DNA from: Taeniopygia guttata
Lineage: Eukaryota; Chordata; Aves; Passeriformes; Estrildidae
Reading direction: 5' to 3'
Length of the DNA stretch: 64,000 bases
Assembly (NCBI RefSeq): GCF_048771995.1
Contig: NC_133032.1
Coordinates: forward strand, 23,771,501-23,835,500
Below, one piece after another: positions 35,701 through 50,300 of this stretch (position 1 is its first letter; each line of letters begins with the position of its first letter). Both the position numbers and the translations under genes were made by a program. A model generated the notes under the pieces. That model saw only the letters and a program-made list of their open reading frames with translations. It was not told the DNA's origin and searched no databases.

Positions 35701-38700
35701 TTTGTAACACAACATTTTCCTCAGCCTAAAGCCTGTAATGGAGCAAGCACAGATGGAGGAGCAGAGCTGGAATCAACGCTGGGCAGAAGAAATAGGGAAC
35801 ACAGAAGAGAAAACTTTGAGGAAAACTATAAAAACTGGAATGAAGGGACATTGAGCGGTCACTCATCTGAGAGTGGGATAGAAGAGGAAATGCATGGAGA
35901 AAGCAGACTGTTAGAGGATTCAGATTTCCAGTTTGGAAAAGAAGTCAGCCCTTCTAAACCACGAAAAGGAGATGGTAATAATTGCTGCTTGTTTGTTGCA
36001 GAAATAAGGTATTTTATTGACTTGTTGAGGCATTGCAAAAAAGAGAAAAACAATATTTTCTGTTGTATCAATTGCTGGTTTTGGAAAAGGCCTCTACGCA
36101 TGCACATGTAAATGCATACATAGTTCTAAAAGAGTTGCTAGTTACAGAAGCAGAAGGAATACTTACTTCTGTTTTATGTATGTGAACTGTAGTAATATAT
36201 TAAAATGATATTTCAGTTTTCATGTAGACTATTGCAGATGTTCTGTCAGAATTCTAGTTTCAATTCAAAAAAAAAAGGAAAACCACAAACAACCCCCCCC
36301 AAAATCGCCCACAATGTAATTGTGGCTTGAAATGTGGTGCATGCAGAAAGAGTTTTTGCTCAATATATGTATAACAAACATGTGGCAGTAAAAATCCTTC
36401 CTTTTAGAAGGATGCAATTGTTATAAAATATTTTCTGCAATGCACGTGTAGATTACCCAATATAAAATTATAAACACATAGCAATTTCGAAGTGTACATT
36501 GTGATTCCAGTTGTGCCTGTTTCAAAGATGACAACAAAGACGGTGCCTTCCAGCTAGAGCCATAATTTTACATGCTTCCAGGCAACTCACATAATGTACA
36601 CTAAATAAATCCGTTCATAATGGATTCTTTCTGGTTAACGTGCCTTCAAGAAGTGTCCTGAAAGAGATCACTGAAATTAATGCACTGGCCATGAAATCGA
36701 AGACAATAATTGTTACAAAATGAATTTCTGAGAGAAAAGTAAGCATTAGAAGTATAGGAAGGAAAAGTATAATTGAAAAAACGCTGGTGCTGTGATAGAC
36801 AACTTAGTTGTAGAAGGATGAGGTGCTTGGTGTAGCATGTGGGAAAAATAGCCTGAAACATTGACTTCTGGTACTGAAACTCTAAGGGCTCCTGGCTGCT
36901 AAGAGGAAAAGGCAAAAAGAAGTAATTTAAATCAGAGAACTAATGTAAGACAGTATTTTGTGCAAAGCAGGCAGCATGAAACTTTCATGTCAGGCTGCAT
37001 TCCCTGATGAGCCAGAGATGTTTAATTGCTCTGAAAAGCAACCTTTTCACTTTCCTGTTAAAGCAACCTCTCCACTTTGTAGACTGTGAGAATAATGACT
37101 CTAAGCACAGAGATATCAATGTCCCTGTTATTTTTAACACTTGAGTAAAAGCAGTTTTTCTACAATGAGCTTTTATAGCATAATCTTTTCTTACAGCTTG
37201 AAATTGTAGGTTTGCTATGTATTAACAGTCCTGTAAGGAAGAAGTGGAAAACTCTAGGTTCTGTTGAAGAGCACTGTTTGTGCAGGCTGGTATGACCAGG
37301 CAGATCAGCAGCCAGTGCATCCCCTACATGCAGTGTTCTCAGGAAACTTCAAAAAGCTTTGGCAAGGATATGCTAGGCTTCTCTACACTAGTCAAATAGG
37401 AAATCACTGGAGTTCATGAGATAAAACTTCTAGAAATGTAACCACCTTTCTTGGTCTATGTTTTATGTAACCATCATTTTGAAAAATAACTGATGCATAT
37501 TTTCCAAGGTGGTGTTACATGTGTGTAGGTATATACTGCTATACCAGTGTGCCACTTCCTTTTACCTCTGCTCAAAAGAGGCAAAAAACTGTGTCCAAGT
37601 TTTAGATTTGGGGATAGTAAGAATTATTTTTTACTGTTATGTTGCTTTTTGAACTATTTTATTGAATTTTGACTATAATGCATTGCTTGTAGAGGTAAAT
37701 TTCTGGTAGGTGTGAGGAATTGGATAGTTGTATTGGGAAACAGTTTTCTTTTTCTGAAGAATAAGGGATGTCACTTCAATATATGGTAAAAGAAATTAAG
37801 ATTTGTCAGGGTAAACACATCTATTCTGATGTAAGCACCTCTGAAAGTGATAAAACTGTATAAAGACTTATCTCTTACTGAAAGTTCGACATTTTGTTCT
37901 GAATTTCCCTTATTCTAGGTACCTGATGTCACCTGCAGTGGGTGTAGTAACACTTCTCAAAGCAGAGAGGGATTCTTCCAGTTACTGGTTCAGATTACTT
38001 AGAGTATAAATCGTATTTTGGAAATTTCTCTGTTACTGGAGCCTAGAGAGACTGACTTCTTAACTGGGGTCATCTAAGCAAATTCCATTGTTTTGACAGT
38101 GTGAAAACTTCGATGTTTAGAGGTTGGTTTGCATTGATTTAGGCTGCCCAGCAGTATTAAGCAATCTGTAAATATTTCTGGGCAACTGCTTTGTGTTACT
38201 TCTCTACACCAGTGACACACAAGTGTATTTGTAGAACATACTCATATAGTTAGGATTTCATAACTTGCAACAGTGATTTCCTAAAATGCTATGGATATGT
38301 TAGATTTTAATGAGTGCTTGCTTGTAACTGGTTTTATTAAAGCACTGTATTAATACCTAGACAGAAAACCAATTTGAGGATATGTTGGTTTTGTATCCTT
38401 AATTTCCACTGATCATCAGTTACTATAGGAAAATCCCAGTAAGCAACTAATTACACTGGTACTTCAGAGAATAATGGGTTAAAGTCAATACAGGGCATTC
38501 TTTACATTTGCAAGCTTAGAAAATTGTCTTTTGTTTTTTTATAATTGCCAACATTTGTAGCCAGAAGTTTCACAAGTGGCAGAAATGAAGGCTGTTTCCA
38601 CTGTTTTTTCTTAGTCTTTGTATGTTTTCTTTATGCAAACCCCAACTACCTGAAGAATTCAGTGACAGCCCAGCTGTAATAAGTTCACATTTTCCTCATA

Positions 38701-41700
38701 TCCGAAAGCATACCTCCCCTCACACCTTGTCCTGAGTGTGTTTAGGTCTTAAGCAGAGCAACATTAAGAAACAGTTATTAAAGCTGTTGCTTAGAAATAG
38801 AAAATGATGTTAAAATAGGGGAGATTAGTAATATTACAAATTTTGGAGCACTGTCTTTCAGGTTCATTCTTCGTTTCTCTCTCCTTAGAAAAGCTCTATA
38901 CGGTCTTCAATGTTTTTGATGATGATTCTACCTGCTGGACCTACCATGAGGGTCTTTTGTCTATGAAAGTAACAAGAAAGGGGCCAGTTGTTAGTACACT
39001 GGAAGCAGACTGGCTAGAATTAACTACGTTTTATTATAAACAAGGATTGGCCTTAGTTGATTCTTTTGTACACTGGGAAACTTCTAAAGGTGAGTACTGT
39101 CCCAGGATATCGTGAAGCTTTTGCTTGTTTACATAGAATTACATAACTTGAAAAAAATTATGATTATAGTTTGCTTCTTGGTGGGAGGGTATATATGTGA
39201 GTATGTCCAGATGGATCTGTAACTGCCCAGAAAATAAATTACTCCCTTTTAGGTATCAGATTTGACAATTTATAATCAACTAATTGAAATTTTTGCTTTT
39301 GTTTTGTTTTATGAAATTGGCAATTTCCAAAGCAGCAAACTAGAGTAGATTTATAACAAAATGAACCTCTTGTGCTAGTTCTTCTGGCTTGTTTGTGCAT
39401 TTTCAAGGAAAAGACAATGGGATGAAAAGTGTTTAGAACACTCAAATTCTGTTGCTGTAAAATATATAACTGAAAGATTCATTTCCATTTGAATTGGATT
39501 TATCTGAAAGCCAGAAGTTAAAACTGCAAAAACCCAGTAGGTAACTACTGTTGTACAATTACTTGAAAAAAAAAGTGAAACAAATGATAGTACTCTAGTG
39601 TTAAGGGTACAGACCAAAACAAACTAAGATGATTAATCAATTCCAAAACAATGAAATATTTTAACAAATGTTGTTTGATAGCAAAGTTACACTGTATACT
39701 TCACTAAAGTGATGCTTTGGTTGCATTTGTACCTCTCTTGCTTGTACTAAGTTGCAAGTTGTTGATATTCCTTTAGAGTTAATGATTGCAGTGTAAGCAA
39801 GCAAAATACAGGGTTGCAGTAGAGAAAAAAAGTCTTGTCAAATGTTAGTTGAAAAGGTTCCAGAGACCTTAAACAGTTGTTTTTAATGGTCAGGATAATT
39901 AACAAGTGCAATAGAAAATTAGTAACATATTAAATTTGCTTTCATAACTAATTTTATCTGCTTTTTACATTAATTACATGAGGAGGGTAAAATTACTGTC
40001 AGTTTGAGCAGTTGCTATATTTACTATGCCTTTTGCTTTTTTCTGATAATTTTGATTTAAAACAATATGCGCTCTTGGGTTATTGAAGGCCTTAAATTTA
40101 AAAAAACATACAAAACATAAGATCTTTGCCATTTAAATTATGATTCTTCAAAAACAAAAGCCTGACACTAATGACAACTCTTCAGTTTTCATTGCTCTCC
40201 ATGAATTTGAGTGTGAATCACTGTGTTTGTGTAGCTCTGCAGTAAATTTATGACTCAGGCACATAAGCTCATCAATGTAGATTTACTTCTGATGGAATTT
40301 GACAGCTAGTCCCTCTCAAACTGCATATTTTGTGCACATGAACAGAATGCTGGTTTGTAGCAGTCATCTTTTTTTCTCTGAAACTGTTACTCCTATTTAG
40401 CGAAGTCAGTGGAGCAACCAAATTTCCTTTGGTGGAGGAGAGGTAAGAATTCTGACTTGTAGTTCGCATTATAGAGTTTTTTTAGAGCTGGAAAAGAACT
40501 CTCTGGAGATCTGTTACAGTTCACTGAAGGGTGGTTTTGCAGCTGTTGAAATTAATCTTTGCAGCTGTTGACCAACAGCAGTTTTACAGTCTTCCCATTC
40601 TTCACAGAGAGGGCTGTCTGCTCTTCTCTGCATGAATAGCTCCCTGTCTTTAGGAGGTTATTATTACCCAGGTAATAACATACCTCATCCAGTATTGGAG
40701 GGGATTTAATGCTGGTATTCTGGGGATTACATAATTTTGCTGTACCAATTAAGTTTGTTAGTCAGCTGTTAAAGTAAATCTCCACAAAAGGCTTCCCAAA
40801 GGCTGTTAGGAGAAGCAAAACCAGAAACTAAACCAATATTTGATGCACAGCTTTAGTTTGGGCCAAACGGATGCTACTGAGCTTCAACTTGTGAGTCAGG
40901 GAGTTGTGCTCTGAAACTTCCTTCCCACCAGGAATCCTCCTACAATTACTTGCTTCAGGCTCTTCCTGTGGCCATTCTTGTGTATTTAAGTGGCTGTAGT
41001 TGAGCTTTACACTTCATGGTTCACTCATTTTTGTGCTCTTTTCCACCACACCAAAAGCCACATGTCTTGTCAGGAGGACAATATTGAAGCTGAGGAAAAA
41101 AGGGTTGTGCCCATCTTCTGCAATGGATATGTTGAATACAGGAAACTGGAATCTATACTGGAGTTGGGAAGGGTTAATGCTTTTGAGACAGTTGTTCACA
41201 GTTCAATTTGTATAGAAAAAAGGGATTTTATTATTAAGTTGACCTGCACACTCCATAAATAACCACAAAATTGAGTTTTCTGAGTAATTTAATTTTGTTT
41301 TAGGACTGTTCAGTGAGAAAGAAACATCTTGTGTACATCTTGGTAATCTATCAACCTAAAACTTAATGCTGATGTTTATGTTCACAGGGGATTATTTGCC
41401 CAAATCTTTAGAAGGATTATTTATCTATGAAGAAGAAGGTGCTGGGGTTCCAGGTTCTAGCAGGAAAGGAAATGATGCAATAGTTGTTGAACAATGGACA
41501 GTCATTGAGGTAAATAGGTGATGATTTAGCAGTGCTATTTCCTACTGGTATTTTTCTTTGTTTTTTCCTTTAGGATCCTGGTACCAATGTTCCATAAACA
41601 TTCAGGATGGTTTCCTGAAGTCACCTGCATAGGCTTTACTAAAGCCCCAAATTACAAAAATGAAGTCAGATTTATGGGCATTGATAAATATGCATAAAAG

Positions 41701-44700
41701 AAATATGCCAGAGAAATTGTGGCCTAACATTTATAAATGCTCATATCAACAAATACAACTACCAAAGAAAAGATGGGGTTTTTTTCCTGTGTTTCAGACC
41801 AATTTAGGTGTAATTTCAGCAAGTGCAGGTCACATTGATAGTGTGAAGTGTTTTATAAAAAAGGGGGAGAAAATAGCTCTAACTAGAAAAGCAACAAGAG
41901 AAAACTGATAGTGAATTAATTCAGTGTGATATTCAGATATGTATTTTTATGAAAATTTTACTGCTTAATATGAAATACATGGGTTTCCTAATAAATTTGC
42001 ATCTACTACTGTAGTAGGTTACAACAATAAAATTTCTTAAAATTACTCTTTAGAAATATTCTAATCTTTTAGGATTATTGGTATGAATGACATCTGAAAG
42101 CAGTTGTTGTTGGATTATGTTGTTGGATTTTCTTACTTTTGAAATATGCAATGATAAATACATTTATAAATGTGAAAAAAAATTAACATCAAACTAAAGA
42201 CTTGTATCTGTAAAAAAAGACCACCACCAAAAAACCCACCAAAACCTTAAGTATGTAGCTAAGTGAGATGCTTATTTTTCACATGTGGAGTAAAAACTGT
42301 AAAGATGTCAATTGAGACACCTAATCATGGTGCTTAAAAAGTTTTAGGCACTAATTTAGCAAAGTTACAAGTTTGTTGAGTGAGATGTGCCTTGAATTAT
42401 GTCTTGATGAGTCAGGGCTCATACCGAATGTTAATAAATTTTGTTTTCCATGGATTTTGTAGTCTTGAACTTTTCAAGTTGTTTTCAGTTTGAAATAATG
42501 CATCTCCATCAAACAACAGCTTGATGTCATCTCAAAGGATTATCTCATTAAAAATGAGAGGGGAGGTGTTGTAATTGTGTAGAAATGCAAATAAAACCTG
42601 TACAGAGTTTCTTTACTACTTTTTATAATTATTAATGTAGGGGTGTGAAATTAAAACAGATTATGGACCTTTACTGCACACGCTGGCTGAGTTTGGATGG
42701 CTCCTGACCTGTGTCCTGCCTACACCAATTGTACGACATGACAGGTACCCAAACTGTTGGTTACAGCATTTTTGGTGTGTGTATCAAATAATTACTTGCA
42801 TACTTAAATGTAAAAGGCAGGAAAATGCTGATAATGTTAAATGTATGCAAAGCTTGAGATGTAAGTAGCATTTTCATGGAGTGCTTTGCCACATCTGTTT
42901 AGGACTTCTGATTTCAGTGAGTCTAATTCTAAATTTAAAATACATTGTGTAAATCTAAACATGAAAGATTTTATTTAGGAAACTTTTTATCACATACCCA
43001 GTCCACAGAAATGTTATTACTCATGCTTCAACTAGAAACAAGTGTTGAAATGTTTACTAGTTTAGGACCTTGATAAATGACTGATTTAGACCGTGGAAAG
43101 AGTCGTGTTGTCATAAGACAGTCATGGAGTGTTTGTTGCAAATTAGGCCAGAGAATGTCCTAATCCAGCAAGTTACTGGGATGTTTCTCTTCTCTAATAT
43201 AGACATTATGGTTCAACTCAAATATAGTACCAGACCTACTGGATTTTAGGTCTCTAGCTATAATGCTTATTTAGAGCATTGATGGGACTCTGTTGTACAT
43301 AAGAAGAGCTGGATTCCCCATAATGTTCCGGGCTTTCTTTTTTTGATTCTTAAATAACCCCCCCAAAAAAGATATGACACTAGACCAAGCATTCTTAATG
43401 CTTCTCTTCTTGCATCTTTTTTTTAAAGTTCTCCACCCTTTAGATGAAATTGTCAAGCTTCAGAAGCAACCAAAGGTACTGAGGCAGGCTTAGGGCTCAT
43501 TAACAACTGTGGGAAGAAATGATTCGAGTCATCTTTGGATCCCAGATCTCACTGTGTTAAATCAAGACAGCATGAAAAAGATGTGCATGAAAGATTCTAA
43601 GAAAACTGTTGCAAGATAGTAGAGTTCTGCTTAAGTAATTTGACATAATTCAATTCACCCAATATAAGAAGGAGGCTTTTGTGATCAGGAAATAGGTTTT
43701 GGGGTTTTTTGGCAGTGTTTTTTTCTAATAGTTGATTTTAACCAACTGGTTAAATGCAAAGACAAAAGAAGTTGTGGTAAAATATGGTATGTTCTGTAGC
43801 TTTTTTTGTTTGGGAGTCTCTGTTTTGCTTTCCTCTGCAAGAAGAAGCGGTTTCCAGAACACGAAACAAATGGTTATCCTTTAATTTCTTCAATAATTTT
43901 GTAATCTAAGTGTCTTATCTTTGAACATGGTGACTTATAGGCTATATGAACTACCAGGCCTGGTTTTCATAAACAGCTGAAATTTTGGCCAAATCTTCGG
44001 GCTTGAGAGTAAGTCTTCAGAATCTGGGTATAATCTTTGAAGAATGGGAGGGAGATGTTAGTAGTCATGGTGTGTTCTGAGTGATAGGATGAGAGAATAT
44101 TTAACTTCCAACCTTGTGTCCCACAAGCAATGTAACTGAGCCCATCCCCACAGGGTTTGAAGAGCAGGGTCAGGAACGTCCTGAGCAGCTGCTGAGTGAT
44201 ACCCTGGGAGTGTCAGCCTGTGCTTGCAGTGGATCAGATGGTGCTGGTTTGTACCTCAGAGACCACAGAGCAAAGGCAGGGCCAACTAAAAGAGGCCGAG
44301 TGCTGTAAGGGGAAAAAAATAGGATGCAGTGCTGTAGGAAGCATTAACTGATTAGGCTAGAGCTGTTCCTTGAATTAGTGAGACTATACCAGGAAGATAT
44401 TTAGGTGTCAAACAGTGCTATATCCCAGATGTGAAACAGCCAGAGCGTTAATAGCAGTGCTCATGCTAAAGGGGTTGTATCCTGGCCAAATCTGAAACTG
44501 GATTCGTTTTGTATCCACACTAGAGTAACTCAGCCTAATAAAAACAGTTTGTTTTCTGGTCTAATGGTTGAGTAGGAGTCTGTATGAATTGTCTAATGCT
44601 TGTTTACCCCATTGTAGCTTATGAGTTCCTCATGGAAGAAATAGAATGAAACATGTTTTGTGTGCCTGTGTTATATCCTATATACAGCAATTCAATTTGC

Positions 44701-47354
44701 TTTAAAAAAAGGAAAAAAGCTTATGAACAAGAATTCTGAGTTAGGGATTGAGAATTCATGAGAATCAGACAGTCAGTGTCTTCCTATTCTGATGGGCTGA
44801 GTAGTAATTGATAACTACTATTTTTAGGCATTGATGTTGGTATTTAAGGAGAAGAAGAAATTCCTGGATGATTACTGTGTCTGCTATGAAAGATGCCATT
44901 ACTGTGATGGTGGTGGGTTATCCTAGGAATGCAAAAGTCTTAATAAAGAAGGACACTTTATGCTGCTCAACAGCTGTTTTATTCCCCAGACTCAAAAGTC
45001 TGACCTCAAAACCCAGCCTGAATATTAAGAGGTTTCAGAAACACTGAAAAAACTGAAATAAGCAACAATTTGGGATGATCTGACAAAATTAAGCTTTCAT
45101 GTTTATTTTTTAAAAAGAATTTGTGCATAGTATTTAAAGAAAATTTTATCTATTACCCCCATTTTTACTCACTGTAGTATTTTCCTCTATTCTGTCTCCC
45201 TATTCTCCTAATTTATTGTAAAACTTTCCCTCATGCTATCCGGTTCCAAAGGAGTGCAAAGTTATATTTTTTAGAGAAGTGAAAATAAAAAAGAAAAGAA
45301 AGAATACATGAAAATAGTTTTTCTTATTCCCTTTGGAAATTTTAAGAAAATCTTGTCTAACATCTGTTTTAAGTGCTTCATATGTCAAATATTCATGCAT
45401 TTAAAAAACGTAGAAACCAGAGCTATTGGCAGTACTACTGAGCTTGTAGCTTCATGGTTGTTTCGGAGGACTTTAATATAGACATGTAAGAGGACACAGT
45501 TTTTGCTGTACAGCATAAGCAGACAAACATATTGCTGGTGTTTCAACAAAAGAGTCTCTGTTGCTCTTCATCACTCTTGAAGAAGAGACAGGAAAAAGGC
45601 TTCAGCAGCCTTACTCTGCAGTGACCTTTATTTCCCTTCACTGCTTACTGTAGTCCCTGCAAATGGGCAGGGCAGACTATGAGCAATGCACGGCAAAAAC
45701 ACTGACTTTATGGTTCTTCATTTATCCTGGCTCACCACTTAATCTATATTTTCAAAATGCCGTGACTTACAAGGAAAAGAGGGAATGTAGAAATGTGAGG
45801 GAAACTGTGGAGCTTCCCTTGCTCTAAGCACTTTTTCTCATTTAAATTCTGTGGAAATCCCACTGTCATTGAGTTCTTTGTGAATTAAGCTCATAGCTGC
45901 TTTGTCGTGTGCGGCATTTTAATAAGGTCAGACTTAGAAATTTGTTCATTTACTTCTTGTCTACTCACCATCATGTCCTTTTTCTGTTCTAGTAGAGTTT
46001 GTACAAGCTTTAGCTCAGTGTTTGGGTTTTTTTCTTTTCTCTGAAGGAATGCAGACACTGTTACAAAATAAGCCTTAGGCTCTTCCCCATGCCAGGGACT
46101 GTGCTCAGCTTTGTTGCTTGGAAGAGACATTTTTCAACTGATCAAAAGAGACATAACTGAGGCACAGAGAAATACCTAGCCAAGTGGAATAAGGCTGCAG
46201 GATTGCAGATTTCCTTATCATGACATAAAATCTAAACACTTTTTCTTGTAATGAATGCAAATAGTGAGGTAGGGACTCTTGGAACAGGAAACCTTGTTAG
46301 GCTAAAGGAAACAAATTAATTTGTTCTCCTGCAGTTTTGTTTTTCCCACAAGCTGGAGTTTCAGTTCTCTGTTCTCATCTAAGGAAGACATGCAAAGATA
46401 TGCTGTGACCTGAGTTGAGCTGGACTGAAAAAAAGATTGTGAGGGGCCAAACACCATCACAAATCCATCATCAGTAGCTATTGATCATGTTGGCTGTTTA
46501 TGCTGAGAATAGTACTGGTTTGTGCATTTTCTCAGAGCTTACTTCCAGAAGCTTTACTGGAGCAGGCTGTTAACAAGCTCTTCTGAGCTCATAGGAACAG
46601 TTTTAATCCCTGTTTTTTTCTTGGAGCAAGTCTCTGATGTTAAATACAAAATAATTTTCAGTTGTCAGACATGCATCAGTTACCTTGACTTTATGTGTGC
46701 AGTGGTTAACCTTGTGAAATATCCACACTGAATTAAAAGCTTAAATTGTTTTATTAGTTCTTAGTAATGTTATGCATAATAACACAGTTTTATGGTTGAT
46801 AGAATAGGTAGAATCATAAACAATTCAAATTAACTGCCATATCTTTGCTGTTTCTATTTTGCTATTTTTATTTAGTGCACTCTTAAATCTGTAGCAACCC
46901 TTTTGCCAAACAATTTCAGTATTTTGCCTTTATATGCCTGAAGATCTTACTGAATACTGCCCAGAAGCAGACGGGGGGAGAAGAGCTTATAAAAATGTAG
47001 TATCTGATACTTAGAAGAAAACTGGAAATTTTAAAATCTTTTTATTCTGGAGTTCTTGTCTTGAAATTGTTTAACTTTCAGTGACATGGAGTTGGGGTTT
47101 GTATTATATCTCCTATCAAAGTGGTGACATGTATTTCTGGTGGAAAGATGATGGAAATATATTAAAACTTAGAGGATGTATTTATCACCACTACTAAGGG
47201 GATGTAATGCTTATGAAACATCATATCAGTAATACATGGTCTGGGGAGCAACTTCACTTGTCTAAAAGTATTCCCTTTTGGAAAAAAAACCCAAAACCTT
47301 TGCTTTGTCTACCACAACAGTATTGGCATCTGTAAAGGTTCCGGGACTGAAGTT

Positions 47355-47388
<34 letters not shown>

Positions 47389-50300
47389 CCCCTTTTCTTT
47401 ACTTTTCTTACTAAAATATTCTCTTCTCCCTATGCTGGTACCTCCCTCGTACAGAACTCTGTGTGTCATTCATCTCATTCTTGATGCAAAGCTTATTAAA
47501 ACTGAGCTGAAGCCCTTTATCCATAGGTGATGAGGCACCAAGCTTATCCTGCTGTGTCCATTAGATTACATTTTACAACTTCTTTTTAGCAGTAAAGAAT
47601 GTCAATTCCCAAGTTTCATACCACAAAGCATTGAGAGATTTGCTGAAGCTATGGAACTATGAAGATTGGGCCTGGTTGTTGTGGTATTAATAGGTATATG
47701 TTGCTGTATATTTAACAGTGAAGATTAAGTTAAAAAAAGACTTGTGAAGGTTTGCTTCAGACATAAATGTGCAGACTTGGATTAAAAGTAGGAGCTCTGA
47801 TATTTAAACTTTCAAAACCAACATATTAAATAATTCCAGTCATGGTAAAACAAGTTACTGCTCTGTCCATATTTTCATGTGCATCACCTTAACCTAGTTC
47901 TATGCTTCTGTTTTTAAAAAAAATATCATTATAGAACCATTGAGGAATTAATAAACTGGATAATACTCTGTAGTCTGTCCTCTTCTCACTTGTGAACTAA
48001 CACCCACCCTAAAGCTGACTTCAAATATCTTAGTGACAATTATTGCCTTTAAAACATGAAAACTATTTTCTTTACATTTTAGTGAAGGAAATCTGGCCAC
48101 AAAGCAAGTAATTTTTCTTCAGAGACCTGTTATGTGGAGTTCTGCTGTCCAGACACCAGAGGTGAGTAACATATTTGTGATATTAATATTAAAAAATTAG
48201 TACTTCACATTATGGCAAGATACAGAAACAAACTAGATTTCAGAATTAACAGGGGAAAGAACTGGCAGAATACAGTTTCCCTGTGAACAAGTTCAAGTTC
48301 AGTGATGTTTTTTGCAGCTGGATTACATGGGTTTTTTTCTCAGCTGTTATCTCTTAAGCCATAGAGAAAAGCAAAAGCAGGCTGAAAATCTGTTTTATGC
48401 TGAGGAGTTACTGTGTCTCAGGTGAACATGGCCGGCTATGCTGTATTTCCTTGGAAGTCTTCAGGAGTCTTAAAAGTTCTGATCAAAATCCTGCATCTTT
48501 TGCTCATGAAACAGAAAATTATTTTGACCTTCAAAACATCTACTTTCGCATTTTTAGAAGAAAGGAGTTTTAAGCTGTGTTCTAAGGGATGCTGTAACCT
48601 GCAGGTTATGGAGGTGAAGGACTGTTGAATGAAAATGTGTGACAGAGGCTTTAAAATTCCTGCAGCTGAACTTCAACAATTCCTTGTCCCTTTTGAGTGG
48701 AGGTTGTATGAAGTGTTTTGAGAATTAAGTGACTGACGGTCTTCACATTCTGCTCAAAGTCACTGTCACAATTACTGCACCAGCACAGTACTGCAGTAAA
48801 TGCTGCTGTGGCCAGAGAAGGGTGAACTCCTGGTGGGCTTTTCTTTGCCAGGTCTTTTGATGTACTGTGATGGGTTTCCATTTTCTGTTCTTTCTCACTG
48901 GTTTTCAGTGGCTGATCAGCCTTTCTCTATTTAACATGTCTTTCCTGTGATAATCTTAGGCAGTTAGGAAAGCTATGAATGTTTTCACTCATGTCCAGCA
49001 GTGGAGTGGTAACTTCACAAACTCATTCATGGCGTATGATTATATGGCAGTGGTACCTAGCTGTTTCTTTCTCTATTTGTATGAATACTTCCATAGTTGT
49101 TCAAATTTCTTGTATTTCTATTTGATCTTTCTCTGTGGTTTTTTTACTGTCTGTTCAGTGTGTTGCCATCATTTGTGTTTTCCTTTGTTTAGTGTTTCTA
49201 AAATATACTCTTCCTTTTTTTGTTCTTCTCCAGGCTTCTGCTTATCTCCAGCCTAACTTCCTTCTCACTGTGTCCCCTGGTAATTAGTGCTTCCATGCCT
49301 GGAAGAACTAACCATGCCTTCAACATGTACAGTTCAAGTCCTGTTTGTTTTTGTCTCTGCCACTGTCTGAATTCCCAGATAGTTCTTGTACACTAATTTA
49401 TATCTTCATTTTCAGAATTGGAGCTTTTGCATTTTTGCTCTTCAGGGTTCTGTGTAGTCTCTTTTGCCAGTGTCTTAATCTCTCTCCATTCATACCTTCT
49501 TCTAAATTCTACCAGTAGACTTTTTTCCCTAACTACCCTCTGTGTTGAAAGCACCTCCAGCTTTTATCTTTAAAACCTTCTGACTTCCTCTCACATGCCT
49601 GACTTCGTAGCCTTTACTTTTTTTCCTAATTCATTTCAGAAAGTATGTTTTGGACCACAGTTTTTGATAGCAATGTTGTAAATATATACAGCACATGTCA
49701 GCCATGGAATAATGCTTTTCCTGACGTTTTCTTCTTTAATAGTCTGTATATAGTAAGAACATGAACTCCTGATACTTTTTTCCCCTTGGTAAGGCATAAT
49801 GTCACTTCTTACTATGTGTTTTTTAAAAGGCAGTGTAACTGTATGTCACAGGTTGGATTCTGCCAAAAGATGTAATACACCCAGTTCTGTAAAACCATTC
49901 AATCTGAGGAACTGATGAATCTTTGAGACATGGCTAAATTAAAAATAGGAAGCATTGTACTCACTGTTTAGATTCTTTCACCCTGTTGTGAGGTGATGAG
50001 CCTCCTTGGGTTATACAAATAAAATGTGGTTTGTAGTTGTTGTTTTATTTTGTTGGAATGGAAAAAGTTTGACTTAAGCATTAAACGTACTCAAAGTAAA
50101 CAAGAAATAGCTGATTTGTAGCCATTTACATCAGGATGTCTGTGTTTGAAATCTGAACAAAAATGTGTTTTTTCAGTACCAGTGAATGTTTTGCTTCTCT
50201 ACCAGAGATTTCATTATGCTGAGGTCATTTAGCTTGGGATAAATAGGTAACTGGGGCTGAAGCTGAAACATTTAGCAGAGTCACATTTTCCTTCTGTTTT

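Noticed and set aside
35859-36107. Minus-strand open frame opposite RFTN2 exon 4
   Set aside because: Antisense shadow of a real coding exon.
40470-40700. Possible CR1 LINE 3' end (gagctggaaaagaactctctggagatc resemblance)
   Set aside because: Only a short, degenerate likeness; no 8-bp terminal repeat or reverse-transcriptase sequence. Similar weak likeness at 8670-8720. Needs a repeat library.
47254-47484. Open frames with Lys or Phe runs on both strands
   Set aside because: Produced by the T30 homopolymer.
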